Source: Monodelphis domestica (taxonomy: Eukaryota > Chordata > Mammalia > Didelphimorphia > Didelphidae). Taken from it: a stretch of DNA of 64,000 nt. Position 1 is the stretch's first letter, and every line of letters starts with the position of its first letter. The DNA lies in contig NC_077235.1 of assembly GCF_027887165.1 (NCBI RefSeq), positions 7,765,378-7,829,377 of the forward strand, in the 5' to 3' direction. A program made the translations under genes and the position numbers. The notes beneath the pieces are model-generated. The model had not been told where the DNA came from. It searched no databases and was given only the letters and a program-made list of their open reading frames with translations. Positions 1 through 13,487 of the stretch are shown here, in pieces.

Positions 1-2692
1 TGCTTGCTCAAAGGGATCACTCAATTCTGCGACAAAATATTCAATCTTTCCTCAAAAAATTATACCTACAGAATGGAAAGGTCCCTCAGAATCTCCCAAT
101 AAAACCATCACTAAATGATGAGCAGTATCCTGAAGTCTCATATACTCTGATATTCAATATTCAAAAGGATCAAGAAATATTGTTACTCAAGATGGTGAAA
201 GGACATCAGAAGCTCTAACGTCTAATGGCGTTTTATATTCTAAGACACAATATTCAATGGGTTATAGCTCAATTGTTCTAAGAAAATGGGAAAGAACTTT
301 AGAAACAAATTATAAGAACCTCCTAAGTTGATGATGATTGGTCAAAGGGCCCAGTCCAATCTGTGATACAATATTTAATTTTTTATTAAAATATTATACC
401 TACAGAAAGGAATGGGACCTCAGAACCTCCTAATACCCCCATCTCTAAACGATGAGGAGTATCCTGAAGACTCAATATATTCTGTTATTCAATATCCACG
501 ATGTACTAGAAATATTGTTCCTAAGGAATATGAAAGGACATCAGAAGCTCTAAAATCTAATGGCCGTTCACATCCTAAGACACAACATTCAAACTTTTAT
601 AGCACTAATTTTCCATTAAAATGGGAAAAGAGTACAGAAATGAAAAAAACCACTCACTCCATATGATGATAGTTGTTCCAACAGCCCAGTCGTTTCGAAA
701 TACAACACTCAAATTTTTAAAGAAATATAGTTTCCACAGAATTGGAAGGGACCCGTGAAGTTTCAAATCACAGCAAGCATAGGGAATGATGACATTTCTA
801 AAGACCATTTTCATTCTGAGATACAATATTTAATATGTACTTGAAATATTGGATCTACAGAATGTGAAAGGTCCTCAGATACTATGAATACCAAGGTGTC
901 AAGAAGATGATGTGGGTTCTGACCTCTCAATACATAGTCATATACAATATCCTAGTTGATATAGAAACATTGTTGTACAACATGTGAAATGACCTCAGGA
1001 ATTCTAACTTCTAAGGACTCATTCGTTTCATAGAGAAAATATTCAATGAGTTATAGCATTGTTTGTTCAACAGATTGAGAAAGAAACTCTTAAATGGCAA
1101 GATCTTACCTTATCTGTAAGATCATGTGGATTCTCAGGCCCGATTTCATTCTATGACAAAATATTCAGTGTATTAGGAAGATATGAAACAGACAGCAAAC
1201 TGAAGAACTAAATGAAAATAAATACTAATTATAGAAGACAACGAGGATTGTAGTGCGCCATTAAATCGTTCGGTATGGTGTTCAATTCCTTAAGAAATAT
1301 TGCTGTTGCAGACGGGGAAAATTGCTTAGAGACACACAAAATAAATAACCTTTCTGCATGACAATGTGTGCTCAAAGGATCCAATCCATTCTGTGATACA
1401 ATATTCAATATTTTTATAAAAATATTATAGCTACAGAACGAACAGGGCCTCAGGATCTACTAATACCACCATGTCGATAAGATGAGGAGGATCCTTAGGG
1501 CTCGTTATTTTCGGATAGGCAATACTGAAGATGTACTAGAAATGTTGTTTCTATAGAATGTGAAAGGACATCAGAAACTCTAAACTCTAATGGCCTTTCA
1601 CAATCTAAGACACAACACCCAAGGTATCATAGCTCAATCGTTCTAACAAACTCAGAAAGAAACTTAAGAAACGAACCAGAAGAATTGATTTAAATGTTGA
1701 AGCGTGCTCAAAGACCCCACACCATTCTGGAATACAATATTCAATTTTTTATAAAAATATTATACATACAGAATGGAAAGGGACCTCAGAATCTCCTAAT
1801 ACCAGCTTCCCTAAACGATGAGGAGTATCCCGATGTCTCAATATGTATTCTGATATTCAATATTCACGATGTACTCGAAATATCGTCTCTAAAGAATGTG
1901 AAAGGCTATGAGAAATAAAAATGTCTAATGGCCTTTCACATTCTAAGACACAATATTCAAAGGGTTATAAGCAGTACTGTTCCACCAAAACGGGAAAGGA
2001 TCTTAGAAACAAAAAGTGACACACATTCCAGATGATGATTGTTGTTCCAAGAACATAGTCTGTTTTGATCTATAATATTCATTTTTTTTAAAGAAATGTT
2101 GTTCTGACCGAATTGGAAGGGTCCAGTGAAACATCAAATCACAGCAAACATACAGAATGATACAAGTAATAAAGATGCTTTTCATTCTCAGATACAACAT
2201 TCAACATGTACTAGAAATTTTGGATCTCCAGAAGATCCTCAGAGGTTATGAATAGCCACATGTCCAGAAGATGATATGGCTTCTGAAGGCTCAATACATT
2301 GTCATATACAGTGTCCAACATTTGATAGAAACATTTTTCTACAGTACGTGAAACGACCTCAGAAATTCTGATTTCTATAGGCCCATTACATTGTAAGACA
2401 AAATATTCAACGAGTTAAAGAAATGTTATACCAACTGATTGAGAATGGAACTCTGAATTGGCAAGATCCTACCTTATTTGGAAGATGATGAGGGTTCTCA
2501 GGGCCGATTTCATTCTGTGACAAAATAGGGAACATGTTAGAGATACCTACAGAATTGCAAAGAACTTAAAGAAAATCAAAAACCAAACTCCCTAGAAGAC
2601 AATGAAGACTGCAGCCACCATTAAAGTCCGAGATACAATATTTAATTACAGAGTGGGAAATTAGCTCAGAAACCAAAAAATACCCTTTCTAC
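1..2692. repeat. Array copy 1 (class A, lacks the first 7 nt)
   Basis: Position 1 corresponds to unit base 8, so the window starts almost on a unit boundary by chance. Class A markers are present: 'tctcatatactctg' near 139 and 'ttgtagtgcgcc' near 1248. A private change near 1915 ('gagaaataaaa' instead of 'gagaaacaaaa') shortens the recurring small frame, which argues that the frame is not under coding constraint. Confidence 0.93.
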
Positions 2693-5391
2693 ATGCCAAT
2701 GCTTGCTCAAAGGGATCACTCAATTCTGCGACAAAATATTCAATCTTTCCTCAAAAAATTATACCTACAGAATGGAAAGGTCCCTCAGAATCTCCCAATA
2801 AAACCATCACTAAATGATGAGCAGTATCCTGAAGTCTCATATACTCTGATATTCAATATTCAAAAGGATCAAGAAATATTGTTACTCAAGATGGTGAAAG
2901 GACATCAGAAGCTCTAACGTCTAATGGCGTTTTATATTCTAAGACACAATATTCAATGGGTTATAGCTCAATTGTTCTAAGAAAATGGGAAAGAACTTTA
3001 GAAACAAATTATAAGAACCTCCTAAGTTGATGATGATTGGTCAAAGGGCCCAGTCCAATCTGTGATACAATATTTAATTTTTTATTAAAATATTATACCT
3101 ACAGAAAGGAATGGGACCTCAGAACCTCCTAATACCCCCATCTCTAAACGATGAGGAGTATCCTGAAGACTCAATATATTCTGTTATTCAATATCCACGA
3201 TGTACTAGAAATATTGTTCCTAAGGAATATGAAAGGACATCAGAAGCTCTAAAATCTAATGGCCGTTCACATCCTAAGACACAACATTCAAACTTTTATA
3301 GCACTAATTTTCCATTAAAATGGGAAAAGAGTACAGAAATGAAAAAAACCACTCACTCCATATGATGATAATTGTTCCAACAGCCCAGTCGTTTCGAAAT
3401 ACAACACTCAAATTTTTAAAAAAATATAGTTTCCACAGAATTGGAAGGGACCCGTGAAGTTTCAAATCACAGCAAGCATAGGGAATGATGACATTTCTAA
3501 AGACCATTTTCATTCTGAGATACAATATTTAATAAGTACTTGAAATATTGGATCTACAGAATGTGAAAGGTCCTCAGATACTATGAATACCAAGGTGTCA
3601 AGAAGATGATGTGGGTTCTGACCTCTCAATACATAGTCATATACAATATCCTAGTTGATATAGAAACATTGTTGTACAACATGTGAAATGACCTCAGGAA
3701 TTCTAACTTCTAAGGACTCATTCGTTTCATAGAGAAAATATTCAATGAGTTATAGCATTGTTTGTTCAACAGATTGAGAAAGAAACTCTTAAATGGCAAG
3801 ATCTTACCTTATCTGTAAGATCATGTGGATTCTCAGGCCCGATTTCATTCTATGACAAAATATTCAGTGTATTAGGAAGATATGAAACAGACAGCAAACT
3901 GAAGAACTAAATGAAAATAAATACTAATTATAGAAGACAACGAGGATTGTAGTGCGCCATTAAATCGTTCGGTATGGTGTTCAATTCCTTAAGAAATATT
4001 GCTGTTGCAGACGGGGAAAATTGCTTAGAGACACACAAAATAAATAACCTTTCTGCATGACAATGTGTGCTCAAAGGATCCAATCCATTCTGTGATACAA
4101 TATTCAATATTTTTATAAAAATATTATAGCTACAGAACGAACAGGGCCTCAGGATCTACTAATACCACCATGTCGATAAGATGAGGAGGATCCTTAGGGC
4201 TCGTTATTTTCGGATAGGCAATACTGAAGATGTACTAGAAATGTTGTTTCTATAGAATGTGAAAGGACATCAGAAACTCTAAACTCTAATGGCCTTTCAC
4301 AATCTAAGACACAACACCCAAGGTATCATAGCTCAATCGTTCTAACAAACTCAGAAAGAAACTTAAGAAACGAACCAGAAGAATTGATTTAAATGTTGAA
4401 GCGTGCTCAAAGACCCCACACCATTCTGGAATACAATATTCAATTTTTTATAAAAATATTATACATACAGAATGGAAAGGGACCTCAGAATCTCCTAATA
4501 CCAGCTTCCCTAAACGATGAGGAGTATCCCGATGTCTCAATATGTATTCTGATATTCAATATTCACGATGTACTCGAAATATCGTCTCTAAAGAATGTGA
4601 AAGGCTATGAGAAACAAAAATGTCTAATGGCCTTTCACATTCTAAGACACAATATTCAAAGGGTTATAAGCAGTACTGTTCCACCAAAACGGGAAAGGAT
4701 CTTAGAAACAAAAAGTGACACACATTCCAGATGATGATTGTTGTTCCAAGAACATAGTCTGTTTTGATCTATAATATTCATTTTTTTTAAAGAAATGTTG
4801 TTCTGACCGAATTGGAAGGGTCCAGTGAAACATCAAATCACAGCAAACATACAGAATGATACAAGTAATAAAGATGCTTTTCATTCTCAGATACAACATT
4901 CAACATGTACTAGAAATTTTGGATCTCCAGAAGATCCTCAGAGGTTATGAATAGCCACATGTCCAGAAGATGATATGGCTTCTGAAGGCTCAATACATTG
5001 TCATATACAGTGTCCAACATTTGATAGAAACATTTTTCTACAGTACGTGAAACGACCTCAGAAATTCTGATTTCTATAGGCCCATTACATTGTAAGACAA
5101 AATATTCAACGAGTTAAAGAAATGTTATACCAACTGATTGAGAATGGAACTCTGAATTGGCAAGATCCTACCTTATTTGGAAGATGATGAGGGTTCTCAG
5201 GGCCGATTTCATTCTGTGACAAAATAGGGAACATGTTAGAGATACCTACAGAATTGCAAAGAACTTAAAGAAAATCAAAAACCAAACTCCCTAGAAGACA
5301 ATGAAGACTGCAGCCACCATTAAAGTCCGAGATACAATATTTAATTACAGAGTGGGAAATTAGCTCAGAAACCAAAAAATACCCTTTCTAC
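2693..5391. repeat. Array copy 2 (class A)
   Basis: Complete 2,699-bp unit, used here as the reference copy. The halves are about 2693-4056 and 4057-5391. Landmarks of half 1 (near 2761, 3098, 3431, 3550) recur in half 2 (near 4131, 4465, 4806, 4921) at offsets of ~1,367-1,375 bp. Confidence 0.95.
4106..4125. repeat. 20-bp perfect palindrome inside the array unit
   Basis: AATATTTTTATAAAAATATT reads the same on both strands. It occurs once per class A unit at the equivalent place. In class B copies (near 17606 and 20306) it is altered to a '...tatataaatatt' form and loses perfect symmetry. No function is inferred from AT-rich symmetry alone. Confidence 0.85.
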
Positions 5392-8090
5392 ATGCCAATG
5401 CTTGCTCAAAGGGATCACTCAATTCTGCGACAAAATATTCAATCTTTCCTCAAAAAATTATACCTACAGAATGGAAAGGTCCCTCAGAATCTCCCAATAA
5501 AACCATCACTAAATGATGAGCAGTATCCTGAAGTCTCATATACTCTGATATTCAATATTCAAAAGGATCAAGAAATATTGTTACTCAAGATGGTGAAAGG
5601 ACATCAGAAGCTCTAACGTCTAATGGCGTTTTATATTCTAAGACACAATATTCAATGGGTTATAGCTCAATTGTTCTAAGAAAATGGGAAAGAACTTTAG
5701 AAACAAATTATAAGAACCTCCTAAGTTGATGATGATTGGTCAAAGGGCCCAGTCCAATCTGTGATACAATATTTAATTTTTTATTAAAATATTATACCTA
5801 CAGAAAGGAATGGGACCTGAGAACCTCCTAATACCCCCATCTCTAAACGATGAGGAGTATCCTGAAGACTCAATATATTCTGTTATTCAATATCCACGAT
5901 GTACTAGAAATATTGTTCCTAAGGAATATGAAAGGACATCAGAAGCTCTAAAATCTAATGGCCGTTCACATCCTAAGACACAACATTCAAACTTTTATAG
6001 CACTAATTTTCCATTAAAATGGGAAAAGAGTACAGAAATGAAAAAAACCACTCACTCCATATGATGATAATTGTTCCAACAGCCCAGTCGTTTCGAAATA
6101 CAACACTCAAATTTTTAAAAAAATATAGTTTCCACAGAATTGGAAGGGACCCGTGAAGTTTCAAATCACAGCAAGCATAGGGAATGATGACATTTCTAAA
6201 GACCATTTTCATTCTGAGATACAATATTTAATAAGTACTTGAAATATTGGATCTACAGAATGTGAAAGGTCCTCAGATACTATGAATACCAAGGTGTCAA
6301 GAAGATGATGTGGGTTCTGACCTCTCAATACATAGTCATATACAATATCCTAGTTGATATAGAAACATTGTTGTACAACATGTGAAATGACCTCAGGAAT
6401 TCTAACTTCTAAGGACTCATTCGTTTCATAGAGAAAATATTCAATGAGTTATAGCATTGTTTGTTCAACAGATTGAGAAAGAAACTCTTAAATGGCAAGA
6501 TCTTACCTTATCTGTAAGATCATGTGGATTCTCAGGCCCGATTTCATTCTATGACAAAATATTCAGTGTATTAGGAAGATATGAAACAGACAGCAAACTG
6601 AAGAACTAAATGAAAACAAATACTAATTATAGAAGACAACGAGGATTGTAGTGCGCCATTAAATCGTTCGGTATGGTGTTCAATTCCTTAAGAAATATTG
6701 CTGCTGCAGACGGGGAAAATTGCTCAGAGACACACAAAATAAATAACCTTTCTGCATGACAATGTGTGCTCAAAGGATCCAATCCATTCTGTGATACAAT
6801 ATTCAATATTTTTATAAAAATATTATAGCTACAGAACGAACAGGGCCTCAGGATCTACTAATACCACCATGTCGATAAGATGAGGAGGATCCTTAGGGCT
6901 CGTTATTTTCGGATAGGCAATACTGAAGATGTACTAGAAATGTTGTTTCTATAGAATGTGAAAGGACATCAGAAACTCTAAACTCTAATGGCCTTTCACA
7001 ATCTAAGACACAACACCCAAGGTATCATAGCTCAATCGTTCTAACAAACTCAGAAAGAAACTTAAGAAACGAACCAGAAGAATTGATTTAAATGTTGAAG
7101 CGTGCTCAAAGACCCCACACCATTCTGGAATACAATATTCAATTTTTTATAAAAATATTATACATACAGAATGGAAAGGGACCTCAGAATCTCCTAATAC
7201 CAGCTTCCCTAAACGATGAGGAGTATCCCGATGTCTCAATATGTATTCTGATATTCAATATTCACGATGTACTCGAAATATCGTCTCTAAAGAATGTGAA
7301 AGGCTATGAGAAACAAAAATGTCTAATGGCCTTTCACATTCTAAGACACAATATTCAAAGGGTTATAAGCAGTATTGTTCCACCAAAACGGGAAAGGATC
7401 TTAGAAACAAAAAGTGACACACATTCCAGATGATGATTGTTGTTCCAAGAACATAGTCTGTTTTGATCTATAATATTCATTTTTTTTAAAGAAATGTTGT
7501 TCTGACCGAATTGGAAGGGTCCAGTGAAACATCAAATCACAGCAAACATACAGAATGATACAAGTAATAAAGATGCTTTTCATTCTCAGATACAACATTC
7601 AACATGTACTAGAAATTTTGGATCTCCAGAAGATCCTCAGAGGTTATGAATAGCCACATGTCCAGAAGATGATGTGGCTTCTGAAGGCTCAATACATTGT
7701 CATATACAGTGTCCAACATTTGATAGAAACATTTTTCTACAGTACGTGAAACGACCTCAGAAATTCTGATTTCTATAGGCCCATTACATTGTAAGACAAA
7801 ATATTCAACGAGTTAAAGAAATGTTATACCAACTGATTGAGAATGGAACTCTGAATTGGCAAGATCCTACCTTATTTGGAAGATGATGAGGGTTCTCAGG
7901 GCCGATTTCATTCTGTGACAAAATAGGGAACATGTTAGAGATACCTACAGAATTGCAAAGAACTTAAAGAAAATCAAAAACCAAACTCCCTAGAAGACAA
8001 TGAAGACTGCAGCCACCATTAAAGTCCGAGATACAATATTTAATTACAGAGTGGGAAATTAGCTCAGAAACCAAAAAATACCCTTTCTAC
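5392..8090. repeat. Array copy 3 (class A, first unit of dimer)
   Basis: Complete 2,699-bp unit. Diagnostic variants 'gggacctgagaacc' near 5813 and 'gcagtattgttcc' near 7368 are shared only with copy 5 among the class A copies in that combination. Confidence 0.95.
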
Positions 8091-10788
8091 ATGCCAATGC
8101 TTGCTCAAAGGGATCACTCAATTCTGCGACAAAATATTCAATCTTTCCTCAAAAAATTATACCTACAGAATGGAAAGGTCCCTCAGAATCTCCCAATAAA
8201 ACCATCACTAAATGATGAGCAGTATCCTGAAGTCTCATATACTCTGATATTCAATATTCAAAAGGATCAAGAAATGTTGTTACTCAAGATGGTGAAAGGA
8301 CATCAGAAGCTCTAACGTCTAATGGCGTTTTATATTCTAAGACACAATATTCAATGGGTTATAGCTCAATTGTTCTAAGAAAATGGGAAAGAACTTTAGA
8401 AACAAATTATAAGAACCTCCTAAGTTGATGATGATTGGTCAAAGGGCCCAGTCCAATCTGTGATACAATATTTAATTTTTTATTAAAATATTATACCTAC
8501 AGAAAGGAATGGGACCTCAGAACCTCCTAATACCCCCATCTCTAAACGATGAGGAGTATCCTGAAGACTCAATATATTCTGTTATTCAATATCCACGATG
8601 TACTAGAAATATTGTTCCTAAGGAATATGAAAGGACATCAGAAGCTCTAAAATCTAATGGCCGTTCACATCCTAAGACACAACATTCAAACTTTTATAGC
8701 ACTAATTTTCCATTAAAATGGGAAAAGAGTACAGAAATGAAAAAAACCACTCACTCCATATGATGATAGTTGTTCCTACAGCCCAGTCGTTTCGAAATAC
8801 AACACTCAAATTTTTAAAGAAATATAGTTTCCACAGAATTGGAAGGGACCCGTGAAGTTTCAAATCACAGCAAGCATAGGGAATGATGACATTTCTAAAG
8901 ACCATTTTCATTCTGAGATACAATATTTAATAAGTACTTGAAATATTGGATCTACAGAATGTGAAAGGTCCTCAGATACTATGAATACCAAGGTGTCAAG
9001 AAGATGATGTGGGTTCTGACCTCTCAATACATAGTCATATACAATATCCTAGTTGATATAGAAACATTGTTGTACAACATGTGAAATGACCTCAGGAATT
9101 CTAACTTCTAAGGACTCATTCGTTTCATAGAGAAAATATTCAATGAGTTATAGCATTGTTTGTTCAACAGATTGAGAAAGAAACTCTTAAATGGCAAGAT
9201 CTTACCTTATCTGTAAGATCATGTGGATTCTCAGGCCCGATTTCATTCTATGACAAAATATTCAGTGTATTAGGAAGATATGAAACAGACAGCAAACTGA
9301 AGAACTAAATGAAAACAAATACTAATTATAGAAGACAACGAGGATTGTAGTGCGCCATTAAATCGTTCGGTATGGTGTTCAATTCCTTAAGAAATATTGT
9401 TGCTGCAGACGGGGAAAATTGCTCAGAGACACACAAAATAAATAACCTTTCTGCATGACAATGTGTGCTCACAGGATCCAATCCATTCTGTGATACAATA
9501 TTCAATATTTTTATAAAAATATTATAGCTACAGAAAGAACAGGGCCTCAGGATCTACTAATACCACCATGTCGATAAGATGAGGAGGATCCTTAGGGCTC
9601 GTTATTTTCGGATAGGCAATACTGAAGATGTACTAGAAATGTTGTTTCTATAGAATGTGAAAGGACATCAGAAACTCTAAACTCTAATGGCCTTTCACAA
9701 TCTAAGACACAACACCCAAGGTATCATAGCTCAATCGTTCTAACAAACTCAGAAAGAAACTTAAGAAACGAACCAGAAGAATTGATTTAAATGTTGAAGC
9801 GTGCTCAAAGACCCCACACCATTCTGGAATACAATATTCAATTTTTTATAAAAATATTATACATACAGAATGGAAAGGGACCTCAGAATCTCCTAATACC
9901 AGCTTCCCTAAACGATGAGGAGTATCCCGATGTCTCAATATGTATTCTGATATTCAATATTCACGATGTACTCGAAATATCGTCTCTAAAGAATGTGAAA
10001 GGCTATGAGAAACAAAAATGTCTAATGGCCTTTCACATTCTAAGACACAATATTCAAAGGGTTATAAGCAGTACTGTTCCACCAAAACGGGAAGGATCTT
10101 AGAAACAAAAAGTGACACACATTCCAGATGATGATTGTTGTTCCAAGAACATAGTCTGTTTTGATCTATAATATTCATTTTTTTTAAAGAAATGTTGTTC
10201 TGACCGAATTGGAAGGGTCCAGTGAAACATCAAATCACAGCAAACATACAGAATGATACAAGTAATAAAGATGCTTTTCATTCTCAGATACAACATTCAA
10301 CATGTACTAGAAATTTTGGATCTCCAGAAGATCCTCAGAGGTTATGAATAGCCACATGTCCAGAAGATGATATGGCTTCTGAAGGCTCAATACATTGTCA
10401 TATACAGTGTCCAACATTTGATAGAAACATTTTTCTACAGTACGTGAAACGACCTCAGAAATTCTGATTTCTATAGGCCCATTACATTGTAAGACAAAAT
10501 ATTCAACGAGTTAAAGAAATGTTATACCAACTGATTGAGAATGGAACTCTGAATTGGCAAGATCCTACCTTATTTGGAAGATGATGAGGGTTCTCAGGGC
10601 CGATTTCATTCTGTGACAAAATAGGGAACATGTTAGAGATACCTACAGAATTGCAAAGAACTTAAAGAAAATCAAAAACCAAACTCCCTAGAAGACAATG
10701 AAGACTGCAGCCACCATTAAAGTCCGAGATACAATATTTAATTACAGAGTGGGAAATTAGCTCAGAAACCAAAAAATACCCTTTCTAC
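8091..10788. repeat. Array copy 4 (class A, second unit of dimer)
   Basis: 2,698-bp unit with a single-base deletion near 10091 ('cgggaaggatc'). Variants 'gaaatgttgttactc' near 8272, 'tgttcctacagccc' near 8771, 'ctcacaggatcc' near 9468 and 'acagaaagaacagg' near 9531 are shared with copy 6. Confidence 0.95.
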
Positions 10789-13487
10789 ATGCCAATGCTT
10801 GCTCAAAGGGATCACTCAATTCTGCGACAAAATATTCAATCTTTCCTCAAAAAATTATACCTACAGAATGGAAAGGTCCCTCAGAATCTCCCAATAAAAC
10901 CATCACTAAATGATGAGCAGTATCCTGAAGTCTCATATACTCTGATATTCAATATTCAAAAGGATCAAGAAATATTGTTACTCAAGATGGTGAAAGGACA
11001 TCAGAAGCTCTAACGTCTAATGGCGTTTTATATTCTAAGACACAATATTCAATGGGTTATAGCTCAATTGTTCTAAGAAAATGGGAAAGAACTTTAGAAA
11101 CAAATTATAAGAACCTCCTAAGTTGATGATGATTGGTCAAAGGGCCCAGTCCAATCTGTGATACAATATTTAATTTTTTATTAAAATATTATACCTACAG
11201 AAAGGAATGGGACCTGAGAACCTCCTAATACCCCCATCTCTAAACGATGAGGAGTATCCTGAAGACTCAATATATTCTGTTATTCAATATCCACGATGTA
11301 CTAGAAATATTGTTCCTAAGGAATATGAAAGGACATCAGAAGCTCTAAAATCTAATGGCCGTTCACATCCTAAGACACAACATTCAAACTTTTATAGCAC
11401 TAATTTTCCATTAAAATGGGAAAAGAGTACAGAAATGAAAAAAACCACTCACTCCATATGATGATAATTGTTCCAACAGCCCAGTCGTTTCGAAATACAA
11501 CACTCAAATTTTTAAAAAAATATAGTTTCCACAGAATTGGAAGGGACCCGTGAAGTTTCAAATCACAGCAAGCATAGGGAATGATGACATTTCTAAAGAC
11601 CATTTTCATTCTGAGATACAATATTTAATAAGTACTTGAAATATTGGATCTACAGAATGTGAAAGGTCCTCAGATACTATGAATACCAAGGTGTCAAGAA
11701 GATGATGTGGGTTCTGACCTCTCAATACATAGTCATATACAATATCCTAGTTGATATAGAAACATTGTTGTACAACATGTGAAATGACCTCAGGAATTCT
11801 AACTTCTAAGGACTCATTCGTTTCATAGAGAAAATATTCAATGAGTTATAGCATTGTTTGTTCAACAGATTGAGAAAGAAACTCTTAAATGGCAAGATCT
11901 TACCTTATCTGTAAGATCATGTGGATTCTCAGGCCCGATTTCATTCTATGACAAAATATTCAGTGTATTAGGAAGATATGAAACAGACAGCAAACTGAAG
12001 AACTAAATGAAAACAAATACTAATTATAGAAGACAACGAGGATTGTAGTGCGCCATTAAATCGTTCGGTATGGTGTTCAATTCCTTAAGAAATATTGCTG
12101 CTGCAGACGGGGAAAATTGCTCAGAGACACACAAAATAAATAACCTTTATGCATGACAATGTGTGCTCAAAGGATCCAATCCATTCTGTGATACAATATT
12201 CAATATTTTTATAAAAATATTATAGCTACAGAACGAACAGGGCCTCAGGATCTACTAATACCACCATGTCGATAAGATGAGGAGGATCCTTAGGGCTCGT
12301 TATTTTCGGATAGGCAATACTGAAGATGTACTAGAAATGTTGTTTCTATAGAATGTGAAAGGACATCAGAAACTCTAAACTCTAATGGCCTTTCACAATC
12401 TAAGACAAAACACCCAAGGTATCATAGCTCAATCGTTCTAACAAACTCAGAAAGAAACTTAAGAAACGAACCAGAAGAATTGATTTAAATGTTGAAGCGT
12501 GCTCAAAGACCCCACACCATTCTGGAATACAATATTCAATTTTTTATAAAAATATTATACATACAGAATGGAAAGGGACCTCAGAATCTCCTAATACCAG
12601 CTTCCCTAAACGATGAGGAGTATCCCGATGTCTCAATATGTATTCTGATATTCAATATTCACGATGTACTCGAAATATCGTCTCTAAAGAATGTGAAAGG
12701 CTATGAGAAACAAAAATGTCTAATGGCCTTTCACATTCTAAGACACAATATTCAAAGGGTTATAAGCAGTATTGTTCCACCAAAACGGGAAAGGATCTTA
12801 GAAACAAAAAGTGACACACATTCCAGATGATGATTGTTGTTCCAAGAACATAGTCTGTTTTGATCTATAATATTCATTTTTTTTAAAGAAATGTTGTTCT
12901 GACCGAATTGGAAGGGTCCAGTGAAACATCAAATCACAGCAAACATACAGAATGATACAAGTAATAAAGATGCTTTTCATTCTCAGATACAACATTCAAC
13001 ATGTACTAGAAATTTTGGATCTCCAGAAGATCCTCAGAGGTTATGAATAGCCACATGTCCAGAAGATGATGTGGCTTCTGAAGGCTCAATACATTGTCAT
13101 ATACAGTGTCCAACATTTGATAGAAACATTTTTCTACAGTACGTGAAACGACCTCAGAAATTCTGATTTCTATAGGCCCATTACATTGTAAGACGAAATA
13201 TTCAACGAGTTAAAGAAATGTTATACCAACTGATTGAGAATGGAACTCTGAATTGGCAAGATCCTACCTTATTTGGAAGATGATGAGGGTTCTCAGGGCC
13301 GATTTCATTCTGTGACAAAATAGGGAACATGTTAGAGATACCTACAGAATTGCAAAGAACTTAAAGAAAATCAAAAACCAAACTCCCTAGAAGACAATGA
13401 AGACTGCAGCCACCATTAAAGTCCGAGATACAATATTTAATTACAGAGTGGGAAATTAGCTCAGAAACCAAAAAATACCCTTTCTAC
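10789..13487. repeat. Array copy 5 (class A, duplicate of copy 3)
   Basis: Complete unit carrying the copy 3 variants ('gggacctgagaacc' near 11211, 'gcagtattgttcc' near 12765). Private changes include 'aacctttatgcatg' near 12142 and 'agacaaaacaccc' near 12402. Confidence 0.95.

Noticed and set aside
4676-4693. Near match to the CENP-B box core ('ttccaccaaaacggga')
   Set aside because: It misses the G of TTCG and so matches 8 of 9 core positions. A one-mismatch hit is expected roughly once every few kb by chance on two strands, so one per 2.7-kb unit is not evidence for a centromeric role.
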